From: Candidatus Poribacteria bacterium
Lineage (GTDB): Bacteria; Poribacteria; WGA-4E; WGA-3G
Assembly (NCBI GenBank): GCA_028824575.1
Contig: JAPPDN010000902.1
Location: 1-5,855 of the forward strand
Direction of reading: 5' to 3'
DNA: 5,855 nucleotides
Each line of letters starts with the position of its first letter. Position 1 is the stretch's first letter. The position numbers were made by a program, and so were the translations under genes. The notes under the pieces are model-generated. The model did not search any database. It was given only the letters and a program-made list of their open reading frames with translations, and was not told the origin of the DNA. Positions 1 to 5,256 of this stretch are shown piece by piece.

Positions 1-260
1 AAACAAAAAATGGCGCAACCGAGAAGTGTCCACCTGCAAGGAAGATATTACGGATAACTTAATCGTTATAAGGCGCGAGAAGACATTCAGTAGTGGCACA
101 CGCCAAACCAATCAACACCGCACGCCATGTAAGGCTATCTCTGACTTGTTGTTGAATCAAGTAATTGCCTTTCAAAGTAGAGTTACGTAAATTCTCCTAA
201 CCTTGCCGCATACTATATCACAATCATCTTTTTTTCGATAGAAGATTTTCCGTTTTCGAC
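1..260. other. Left-edge region with no recognisable gene
   Basis: I see no convincing gene here. The second forward frame is open from the window edge to a TAA at 188-190 (about 62 codons). It could be the 3' end of a gene lying mostly outside the window, but its translation is rich in Arg, Thr, Asn and Gln and resembles no family I know. A second forward frame from the edge stops at 55-57. A run of seven T at 229-235 has no hairpin before it, so I do not call a terminator. Confidence 0.4.
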
Positions 261-290
261 TTGACTAAAAAACGAGGGTTTTGGTAAACT
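261..290 (+). promoter_or_regulatory. Probable sigma-70 promoter of the C39 peptidase gene
   Basis: A -35-like TTGACT (261-266) is followed after 18 bp by a -10-like TAAACT (285-290). The -10 is preceded by TG at 282-283, in the position of an extended -10 (TGnTAAACT). Transcription would start near 297, leaving a very short leader that begins at the ribosome binding site. The -35 matches consensus at 5 of 6 positions and the -10 at 4 of 6. No experimental support is available, and the spacing is one base longer than optimal. Confidence 0.45.
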
Positions 291-308
291 GCATCAAGAG
301 GAAAGGAT

Positions 309-1670
309 ATGAGACATCTTCACTATTCCTATAACACGCTCCACATCGCGCTTGTCCTACTAATGCTTGCTGCTATCCCAATATGCAGCGAGGCAGAGGT
401 CTATCCGTATCCTTACGGCAAAGGCAACGAAATCGTCACCCTCAAAGGGCTCCCACTTGATCTAACACGGTTTGATCCGATTGCCAACGGATACATCCCA
501 CACAAAGGTGGAAGCGATTTCATCATAATGGAGCAGTTCGATAAAAACTGTGGTCCCAACAGCGTTCAGATGCTACTCTACTACCACAGAAAACACAGGC
601 GACTCAAGGATATCTGGAAGGCAGGAGGTATCAATACCGTCGCATTCGGGACAGTACCGAGCGAGCTCCGACAGGCACTCAACGAATCAGATGTCCCCGC
701 ACATTGGTACAGCAGAAGAACGCTTGACGACTTGCGACGCTACATCGATGAAAATCGTCCGCCTATTCTGCTCCTGCGGCTCTCAAATAGAGGGTATCAC
801 TGGGTGGTCGCTGTAGGCTATGATACCCGGTGGGATGAATTCCTCATCGCGGACCCGAACGGACATTTCAAATGGTGGACAGCGGAGCAGCTTGGCGCTC
901 AGTGGTCGCTGGAGTGGCAGCCAGAATTTGAGACAGTAGGTGAGGAATGGTACGAATTCCAGATTGACGTAGGATTGCTCCAAAATATCCATCTCAACCC
1001 GAATACAGTCGTCGTTCCGTCAGGAGCCCCTTCCTTTGAAACAAATTACCTTGATTACTGGTCGGATATGCAGGCGATCGAAGTTTACGGCGAAATCAGG
1101 TTTCGGGGTGGCACGCGCGCCTGGGAAAAGACGCTCACATTCCAAAATCCATTTAGTATTGTACAGGTTTCTGACATTGAACTCCTGACTTCCACAGGGA
1201 CAGCGAGCGTAAGCGGATGGGAGCGAACCAGTAACCGTTCAATTAGACTCTGGGGCGAGATTGAAGATGGGTGGTTTTTGCGTGGCAGAATGTGGATCAT
1301 CGTTAGGACTTTCTACTTCAACGATGTTGACACCACACCAGACATAAACGTTGCCAAGGCCCCCCCTGTACTACCTGCAGAAACATCGCTCTTGCCCAAC
1401 TACCCGAACCCATTTAACCCGGAGACGTGGATACCGTATCAGTTGGCGGAACCGGCGGATGTCAGCGTGTCCATCTATGCCGCAAACGGAAGATTGGTCA
1501 GGAACTTTGCGTTAGGACATAAGCAGACGGGCATCTATCACGATAAATCCCGCGCCGTCTATTGGGACGGTAAGAATGGGCAGGGCGAACCTGTCGCAAG
1601 CGGCATCTATTTCTACACCCTCACCGCTGGTGACTTTACAGCCACAAAAAAGATGCTTATCCGGAAATAA
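309..1670 (+). CDS. Secreted C39-like cysteine peptidase with C-terminal sorting domain
   Basis: This is a 453-residue exported protein. Residues about 10-29 form a hydrophobic signal peptide (LHIALVLLMLAAIP) with a likely cleavage after SEA. Residues about 72-200 resemble the C39-like peptidase family (Peptidase_C39_2): Cys81 sits in NCGPNSVQMLL, His164 in GYHWVVAVGYD, and Asp182 in IADPNG, matching the papain-like Cys-His-Asp set. Residues about 215-345 are an unrecognised, probably beta-rich region. Residues about 361-453 are a FlgD-like Ig / type A sorting domain, with NYPNPFNPE, VSIYAANGRLV, VYWDGKNGQGEPVASGIYFY and a basic IRK end. I infer a periplasmic or cell-surface protein cleaving or binding a peptide; the substrate is unknown. 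The ATG is supported by GAGGA at 298-302, 6 nt upstream. There is no ABC transporter beside it, so it is not a classical bacteriocin-processing C39 exporter. It converges on the kinase gene, 45 bp apart. The family call is firm; proteolytic activity is inferred. Confidence 0.9.
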   Translation: MRHLHYSYNTLHIALVLLMLAAIPICSEAEVYPYPYGKGNEIVTLKGLPLDLTRFDPIANGYIPHKGGSDFIIMEQFDKNCGPNSVQMLLYYHRKHRRLKDIWKAGGINTVAFGTVPSELRQALNESDVPAHWYSRRTLDDLRRYIDENRPPILLLRLSNRGYHWVVAVGYDTRWDEFLIADPNGHFKWWTAEQLGAQWSLEWQPEFETVGEEWYEFQIDVGLLQNIHLNPNTVVVPSGAPSFETNYLDYWSDMQAIEVYGEIRFRGGTRAWEKTLTFQNPFSIVQVSDIELLTSTGTASVSGWERTSNRSIRLWGEIEDGWFLRGRMWIIVRTFYFNDVDTTPDINVAKAPPVLPAETSLLPNYPNPFNPETWIPYQLAEPADVSVSIYAANGRLVRNFALGHKQTGIYHDKSRAVYWDGKNGQGEPVASGIYFYTLTAGDFTATKKMLIRK

Positions 1671-1675
1671 CGTCA

Positions 1676-1730
1676 CTGTTATCATCACCGAGAATTAGCA
1701 ATTATGTCCCGACGCTTATTCTGATAACGG
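1676..1730. other. Wide inverted repeat between convergent genes
   Basis: GTTATCA (1678-1684) is the exact reverse complement of TGATAAC (1722-1728). The arms extend to 9 bp if one G-T pair is allowed, and they flank a 37-nt loop. The repeat covers the 45-bp gap between the peptidase and kinase stop codons and enters the last kinase codons. It might act as a weak bidirectional terminator, but the loop is long, the stem is AT-rich and no U-tract follows. It may be chance. Confidence 0.2.
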
Positions 1731-3104
1731 CAGCCACAACGACACTTCAGTCCCTTCACCGAGCGTGCTTTCAATTTCGACGCTACCGCCATGTTCCTCA
1801 AGAATTCGTTTCACATTTGCCAAACCAAGACCTGTGCCTCTCGTTTTCTTCGTAAAGAACGGCTCAAACAGATGTGCTAAATCTTCCGCTGGTATCCCGA
1901 CACCGTTATCAACAACTTTGATGCCGACCATATCTTCATTCACAATTGTAGAAACTTTCAACACACCGCCTTGCGGCATCGCCTCCATCGCGTTTAGAAC
2001 GACATTCATAAACGCCTGCTTCAATTTATCTGAATCAAATTGAATTTCTGGGGTTTCAGGTAACAAATCTAACACTAACTGAATCTTGTGGTGTGCCAAG
2101 TTAGCTTCCATCAATGCCAAAACGGCTTGCAGGACAGGCGCGAGTGGCTGTTGGGCGAGGTTAAGTGCTGTCGGACGCGCGAAGTCCATCAATCCCTTAA
2201 CAATCGTATCAATTTGCTCAATCTCTTCAAGAATATAACGCAGCGATTGCTGATGTTTCTCGACTGCCATCTCCGGTTTCTGCATCAACATCTGTGCCAA
2301 CATCCGCATAGATGATAACGGATTCCGTATCTCGTGCGCGAACGAAGCAGACATTTTTCCCGCTGTCGCCAAGCGTTCTGCTTGAATCAATTGATCCCTT
2401 GACTGTTTTAGATCTCTGGTCATCTGGTTAAACGCAGCGGCGAGATCACCGATCTCATCGTGTGTTTTTATCTCACACAGCTCATCAAGTTCCCCCGTCG
2501 CGACGCGCGCCGTAGAGTCAACCAAAACTTTGATTGGGTTCGTTAAGTTCCTACCAATGAGGTGGCTGATAAGAGCAACCAGTCCTATAACAAGCACAGC
2601 AATGCTGAGCATGTACCACGTAAACGTCCGTTTCGCCTCGGCGATCGCTTCCATTGGACGCAGCAAGCAGTAATACCGTCCAAGGCTCAGCGGGAGATAA
2701 AAAACTTTATACGGCTTTCCGTTAAGCGTAATGTCTTGGATAACAGATTTTCCATCCGGATTCTCAAGACGTGGCTTGACCTCACGGAGCCGCATTTTAT
2801 CTGCTAAATTAGTCCAATCTCCTTCTACATCTGAGAGTTTATCCAGCGTGGTGCCATTAAGCGTGTAATCAGAGCCAAAAATCATAATCTCAACGCTATA
2901 AGCACTTTTGATTTTTTCTGGATCCTCCCCAAAGTATCCCGTTTTGGTGATGGTATCCAGCCAACCTTCCGTTTCACGCGTAAACTGTTCGTCGTATTTC
3001 CACGCGAAGATTTCAACGGCAACTAACGGGAGCACAATAGCAACCAGAGCGAAAAGAAGCATGAACGGAAGAACAATTTTGGTTTGAATGCCATACCGAC
3101 GCAT
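1716..3104 (-). CDS. Membrane sensor histidine kinase (HAMP-HisKA-HATPase)
   Basis: This 462-residue kinase autophosphorylates on His and passes the phosphate to a response regulator. Domains in order: TM helix 1 at about 9-33; an extracytoplasmic sensor at about 34-160, possibly Cache/PAS-like, ligand unknown; TM helix 2 at about 162-184; HAMP at about 182-234 (ending DEIGDLAAAFNQMTRDL). The HisKA phosphoacceptor is His257 in FAHEIRNPLSS. The ATPase domain has an N box (Asn367/Asn371, FMNVVLNAMEAM), a G1 box (VVDNGVGIP, Asp399), an F box (FEPFFTKK) and a G2 box (GTGLGLA, 423-429). All catalytic boxes are present and the length is normal, so it should be active. The GKMSASFAHEIRNPL context resembles NtrB/ZraS/AtoS-type kinases that often pair with sigma-54 activators, but no response regulator lies in this window. 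The ATG is supported by AGAGGG 5 nt upstream on the minus strand (3110-3115). It is divergent from the sigma gene across 600 bp. Confidence 0.95.
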   Translation of the reverse strand: MRRYGIQTKIVLPFMLLFALVAIVLPLVAVEIFAWKYDEQFTRETEGWLDTITKTGYFGEDPEKIKSAYSVEIMIFGSDYTLNGTTLDKLSDVEGDWTNLADKMRLREVKPRLENPDGKSVIQDITLNGKPYKVFYLPLSLGRYYCLLRPMEAIAEAKRTFTWYMLSIAVLVIGLVALISHLIGRNLTNPIKVLVDSTARVATGELDELCEIKTHDEIGDLAAAFNQMTRDLKQSRDQLIQAERLATAGKMSASFAHEIRNPLSSMRMLAQMLMQKPEMAVEKHQQSLRYILEEIEQIDTIVKGLMDFARPTALNLAQQPLAPVLQAVLALMEANLAHHKIQLVLDLLPETPEIQFDSDKLKQAFMNVVLNAMEAMPQGGVLKVSTIVNEDMVGIKVVDNGVGIPAEDLAHLFEPFFTKKTRGTGLGLANVKRILEEHGGSVEIESTLGEGTEVSLWLPLSE

Positions 3105-3380
3105 CGGAACCCTCTTTTCTTAGATTGCCACGATAAACAGGTTGTAGAGGTCTTTTGCATGTCGTTTGCTACCGAAACCTGATACTCACGTGATAGATTT
3201 CATTTTGGATAACATAAAATCTCGATTTTTCTTAAATTATGCACCCTTTTCACCCACAAATCGCGTCACTAACAATTGAAACCTATCTTCATTTAAAAAA
3301 GAAATGTGCTGGAGCAAACCTTATGCGGTGATTCATCAACATGTATGCAATAACTTCACTGAGATTGCTGTTAGTATAAT

Positions 3381-3403
3381 CCAACGCGGTTGGCATGTCA
3401 ACC
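3381..3403 (+). other. Two mutually exclusive short hairpins
   Basis: CCAAC (3381-3385) can pair with GTTGG (3389-3393) around a GCG loop. The overlapping GGTTGG (3388-3393) can instead pair with TCAACC (3398-3403) around a CATG loop, with one G-T pair. The middle segment is shared, so only one hairpin can form at a time. The geometry recalls an attenuator switch, but the stems are short and no transcript across this region is established. Confidence 0.25.
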
Positions 3404-3573
3404 ATGATTGTTTCCTTCAGTGAATAAAAACAAATTTGCATCCCTAATCCAAATATATTATCATATATAATGTAAACTAAAATTAGGAATACAGTCCTGA
3501 AAATAATTGAAGCAGCCTCAGCCTTGTGAGTGATATTTTAACCGAACAAAATTCGATCAAATACGTCTAATAC

Positions 3574-3591
3574 ATGGGAAAATATGGGAAA
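3574..3591 (+). repeat. Direct repeat ATGGGAAA with 10-bp periodicity
   Basis: Two copies of ATGGGAAA at 3574-3581 and 3584-3591 start exactly 10 bp apart, about one helical turn. They end 3 bp before the putative ECF -35 box. Face-aligned direct repeats in this position are typical of activator sites, but two 8-bp copies in AT-rich DNA may be chance. Confidence 0.3.
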
Positions 3592-3594
3592 TTA

Positions 3595-3624
3595 GGAACT
3601 TTTTGGCACACACGGTGTGTAAGT
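3595..3624 (+). promoter_or_regulatory. Putative ECF-type promoter of the sigma gene with internal palindrome
   Basis: GGAACTTTTT (3595-3604) contains the GGAACTT known as the -35 consensus of E. coli sigma-E. About 16-18 bp later GTGTAAGT (3617-3624) is a possible -10, though it matches no ECF -10 consensus closely. Between and overlapping them is ACACAC-G-GTGTGT (3608-3620), a perfect 6-bp inverted repeat around one base, suitable for a dimeric repressor. Initiation near 3630 would leave a leader of roughly 70 nt before the sigma start at 3703. I infer autoregulation, as is common for ECF sigma genes. GGAACTTT also occurs by chance inside the peptidase gene at 1501, so the box alone is not decisive. 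Confidence 0.45.
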
Positions 3625-3663
3625 ATTAAATATTTCTACAACGGTGACACAATAAACTGAGGT

Positions 3664-3680
3664 ACTTTAAAGTTAACTTT
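3664..3680. promoter_or_regulatory. Overlapping palindromes in the sigma gene leader
   Basis: ACTTTAAAGT (3664-3673) and AAAGTTAACTTT (3669-3680) are both perfect palindromes and share five bases, so ACTTT-type half-sites alternate along the stretch. They lie downstream of the inferred promoter and 22 bp before the chosen ATG. A protein bound here could block elongation. As RNA they are weak, AU-rich hairpins. An operator is inferred, not shown. Confidence 0.35.
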
Positions 3681-3702
3681 GCGCCCTATGGAGAAAATAG
3701 AT

Positions 3703-4350
3703 ATGACCTTTACCCAAAAAAGCATCACTTCTTATACGGACACCGAGCTTGAACAGATTGATGAGGATTCACTTGTTAATCAGTTCCAGAGCGGCGACAC
3801 AGAGGCTTTTAATCCTCTCATGCTTAAATATCAAAAGAAAATTTACAACCTCATGTACCAACGGGTGCGCGATCAGGAAACAGCAAAAGACCTCTGCCAG
3901 GAGGTTTTTCTGAAAGCGTTCAATGCCCTACCCAACTTCAAAGGCGGTTCAGCGTTTTATAGTTGGATCTACCGGATTGCAATCAATTGCAGTATCGATT
4001 TTCAGCGCAAACGTAACCGCGATAAGGTGCTTACGTTTGAAGAATTACCGCTTGAAGCAGACGAGGTGCTAAGAATGACCGATGACTACCCGTCTCCTGA
4101 GCAACTTCTTGATGAGAAGGAACTTGGGCTTATCATCAGAAAGGCGGTGAAGAAACTTCCACCCGGTCAGCGTCGGGTCTTTAATCTGCGGCACCGACGC
4201 GAACTCGCGATCAAAGAGATCGCAGCACTGCTAAACAGGTCGGAAGGCACGGTTAAAGCGCACTTGCACCATGCACACCGGCAGCTTCAAGGTATGCTGC
4301 TCCCATACTTGCGAAATGAACCGCTCGAATGGAACGGAGAAATTCAGTAG
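3703..4350 (+). CDS. ECF-type RNA polymerase sigma factor (RpoE-like)
   Basis: This is a 215-residue alternative sigma factor that directs core RNA polymerase to a specific promoter set. With the start at 3703, sigma region 2 spans about 24-105: SLVNQFQSGDTEAF, the core-binding DLCQEVFLKAF (63-73), and FYSWIYRIAINCSIDFQRKR (85-104), which covers the -10 melting and recognition helices. A linker of about 105-140 follows. Region 4 spans about 142-197, with KLPPGQRRVFNLRH and the helix-turn-helix IKEIAALLNRSEGTVKAHLHHA for the -35. Regions 1.2 and 3 are absent, as in ECF factors. I chose ATG 3703 because GGAG at 3690-3693 lies 9 nt upstream. In-frame TTG 3679 and ATG 3688 would add up to 8 residues but lack a good ribosome binding site. 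No zinc-finger anti-sigma gene follows; about 560 bp of non-coding DNA and then tRNAs do. A possible self-recognised GGAACTT box lies upstream. Confidence 0.94.
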   Translation: MTFTQKSITSYTDTELEQIDEDSLVNQFQSGDTEAFNPLMLKYQKKIYNLMYQRVRDQETAKDLCQEVFLKAFNALPNFKGGSAFYSWIYRIAINCSIDFQRKRNRDKVLTFEELPLEADEVLRMTDDYPSPEQLLDEKELGLIIRKAVKKLPPGQRRVFNLRHRRELAIKEIAALLNRSEGTVKAHLHHAHRQLQGMLLPYLRNEPLEWNGEIQ

Positions 4351-4380
4351 AACTGAAATAGGGCGCAGACGCTTCCCGGT

Positions 4381-4403
4381 AAGAGCGACCTCCGGTCGCA
4401 CTT
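4381..4403. repeat. REP-like palindrome after the sigma gene
   Basis: GCGACC (4385-4390) pairs with GGTCGC (4394-4399) around a TCC loop. The stem extends beyond one A-A mismatch by AAG/CTT (4381-4383 and 4401-4403). It starts 31 nt after the sigma stop and is followed by a pyrimidine-rich CTTCTTCT, so it could be the sigma transcript's terminator, although there is no true U-tract. It also resembles the short dispersed GC-rich palindromes found in intergenic DNA of this kind of genome; copies elsewhere cannot be seen from this window. Confidence 0.5.
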
Positions 4404-4670
4404 CTTCTAACTTACTGACAACTGAATGCCTCTGAAATTCATCATAGAATAGGGTATGAAATCCCAGTAAAAATCAAAAGTAGTGGATAAATCTTGGCGC
4501 GAAAAAACGAAAAATGCGTCACATCCCCACGTGCTGCTTAGCATCTGCACGTCTATCTCAAACTCACGCTACAAAACGTTCCATTTTTAGGTATTGAAGG
4601 CACAAATTATAGCACAAACTGCATGAAGTGAAAATAAATATTGCGGTAATACATGAAAAAGACGACTGTA

Positions 4671-4691
4671 GGGCAGGTCTTGTGCCTGCCC
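4671..4691. repeat. REP-like palindrome GGGCAGG/CCTGCCC
   Basis: GGGCAGG (4671-4677) and CCTGCCC (4685-4691) form a perfect 7-bp GC-rich stem around the 7-nt loop TCTTGTG, in otherwise AT-rich DNA. The contrast in composition suggests an inserted repeat element rather than local drift. It lies about 155 bp before the tRNA promoter, with no gene transcribed immediately into it, so a terminator role is less likely. Whether it is dispersed in the genome is inference. Confidence 0.5.
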
Positions 4692-4845
4692 ACATTATTC
4701 CTATAATTTCGATTTTCGCGCAAGGGTTCTTCCCTGTAAGAACAACACTCGGAAACCTCAAAATCCCGATTCTGATAGTGAAGCTAATCACGAACAACTG
4801 AAAAATGAAAACCAAACATCTCCGAAATTAATATTGATATATAAC

Positions 4846-4874
4846 TTGACAAAACGCCCCAGATATTGTATAAT
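4846..4874 (+). promoter_or_regulatory. Perfect consensus sigma-70 promoter of the tRNA/tadA operon
   Basis: TTGACA (4846-4851) and TATAAT (4869-4874) both match consensus at all six positions and are separated by the optimal 17 bp. Transcription should start around 4881, giving a leader of about 27 nt before the first tRNA. Strong consensus promoters are typical of stable-RNA operons. The operon it serves is inferred to run through the two serine tRNAs and probably on to tRNA-Arg, tadA and the last tRNA. Confidence 0.85.
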
Positions 4875-4907
4875 ATATACCGTAGATAATACGAAGAATG
4901 AACTATA

Positions 4908-4995
4908 GGTGGGATGGCTGAGTGGACGAAAGCGGCGGTCTTGAAAACCGTTATGGCGCAAGCCATCGTGGGTTCGAATCCTACTCCCACCGCCA
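4908..4995 (+). tRNA. tRNA-Ser(UGA)
   Basis: A complete class II tRNA with an encoded CCA (4993-4995). The acceptor GGTGGGA (4908-4914) pairs fully with TCCCACC (4985-4991), and the discriminator is G4992, as expected for serine. The anticodon loop CTTGAAA (4940-4946) gives anticodon TGA at 4942-4944, which reads UCA and other UCN codons. The long variable arm is ATGGC-GCAA-GCCAT (4953-4966), the hallmark of tRNA-Ser. The T loop is TTCGAAT. It is the first gene after the consensus promoter and only 4 nt from the next tRNA. It is the only tRNA here with a templated CCA. Confidence 0.97.
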
Positions 4996-4999
4996 TTAT

Positions 5000-5084
5000 G
5001 GAGAGGTGCAGGAGTGGTTGAACTGGACTGCCTGCTAAGCAGTTATGGCGCAAGCCATCGTGGGTTCGAATCCCACCCTCTCCG
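5000..5084 (+). tRNA. tRNA-Ser(GCU)
   Basis: The acceptor GGAGAGG (5000-5006) pairs with CCTCTCC (5077-5083), and the discriminator is G5084. The anticodon stem ACTGC/GCAGT encloses the loop CTGCTAA, giving anticodon GCT at 5034-5036, which reads AGC and AGU. The long variable arm and T arm confirm serine identity. A 32-nt block (5042-5073) is identical to the block at 4950-4981 in the previous tRNA, which suggests duplication or gene conversion. CCA is not encoded (TCT follows), so CCA-adding enzyme is required. Confidence 0.97.
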
Positions 5085-5114
5085 TCTTTAAAACAATAAA
5101 TCAGACACGAAGGA

Positions 5115-5135
5115 TAGGCAAAGCAGAGATGCCTA
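5115..5135 (+). other. Small hairpin in the tRNA-Ser/tRNA-Arg spacer
   Basis: TAGGCA (5115-5120) pairs with TGCCTA (5130-5135) around a 9-nt loop, between the serine and arginine tRNAs. No U-tract follows, so it is unlikely to terminate transcription. It may be a processing or stability element of the operon transcript. I see no promoter in the spacer good enough to make tRNA-Arg an independent unit. Confidence 0.3.
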
Positions 5136-5157
5136 ACACTTCAATAAAGTACGATGC

Positions 5158-5231
5158 GCGCCTGTAGCTCAGTGGATTAGAGCATCTGACTACGGATCAG
5201 AAGGCCGGGGGTTCGAATCCTCTCAGGCGCT
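5158..5231 (+). tRNA. tRNA-Arg(ACG)
   Basis: The acceptor GCGCCTG (5158-5164) pairs fully with CAGGCGC (5224-5230). The D arm is GCTC/GAGC. The anticodon stem TCTGA/TCAGA encloses the loop CTACGGA, giving anticodon ACG at 5192-5194. The T stem has two G-T pairs and the loop TTCGAAT. In bacteria A34 of this tRNA is deaminated to inosine by TadA so that it can read CGU, CGC and CGA; the tadA gene follows 25 nt later. Position 73 is T5231, unusual for arginine, whose discriminator is normally A or G. CCA is not encoded (TCA follows). Confidence 0.95.
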
Positions 5232-5256
5232 TCATAAGTTATTTGTTGGACAAAAT

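Larger units (their letters stand above)
3105..3594. other. Long AT-rich intergenic region between kinase and sigma genes
   Basis: No convincing gene lies here. The longest small reading frame I noticed is an ATG at 3304 to a TGA at 3421-3423 (39 residues), without a good ribosome binding site or a recognisable family. Non-coding structure includes an 8-bp palindrome TCACGTGA (3186-3193), competing hairpins at 3381-3403, an AT-rich TATATAATG stretch near 3464-3472 with no suitably spaced -35, and ATGGGAAA repeated at 3574-3581 and 3584-3591. I could not identify a confident promoter for the kinase. Confidence 0.5.
4351..4845. other. Non-coding region between sigma gene and tRNA operon
   Basis: I see no gene. 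The translations available here on the minus strand are low-complexity and cross palindromic repeats, so I treat them as spurious. The region contains two strong GC-rich palindromes and a weaker GTTCTT/AAGAAC inverted repeat (4726-4731 and 4738-4743, 6-nt loop). The usual place for an anti-sigma gene, directly after the sigma stop, is empty. Confidence 0.55.

Noticed and set aside
2..190. An open forward frame from the window edge
   Set aside because: It could be the 3' end of a gene, but 62 codons without a start or a recognisable motif is not enough to call a CDS.
229..235. A run of seven T as a possible terminator
   Set aside because: No stable hairpin precedes it on either strand reading.
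1501..1508. A GGAACTTT match to an ECF -35 inside the peptidase gene
   Set aside because: It is within a well-conserved coding region with no gene start downstream on that strand; a chance match.
3186..3193. Palindrome TCACGTGA upstream of the kinase
   Set aside because: It is only 8 bp, does not extend, and I found no nearby promoter to give it meaning.
3304..3423. A 39-codon small reading frame from ATG 3304 to TGA 3421-3423
   Set aside because: It has no good ribosome binding site or clear promoter and no recognisable features; this length is expected by chance.
3456..3471. TATTAT and TATAAT as -10 elements with TTGCAT (3436-3441) as -35
   Set aside because: Spacers would be 14 or 24 bp, outside the workable range.
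4564..4815. An 83-residue minus-strand reading frame
   Set aside because: It crosses the GGGCAGG/CCTGCCC palindrome, has a composition typical of AT-rich non-coding DNA, and resembles no family.
4784..5053. An 89-residue minus-strand reading frame
   Set aside because: It runs antisense through both serine tRNAs, and its VGVGFEPT-type stretch is the usual artefact of translating tRNA-Ser backwards.
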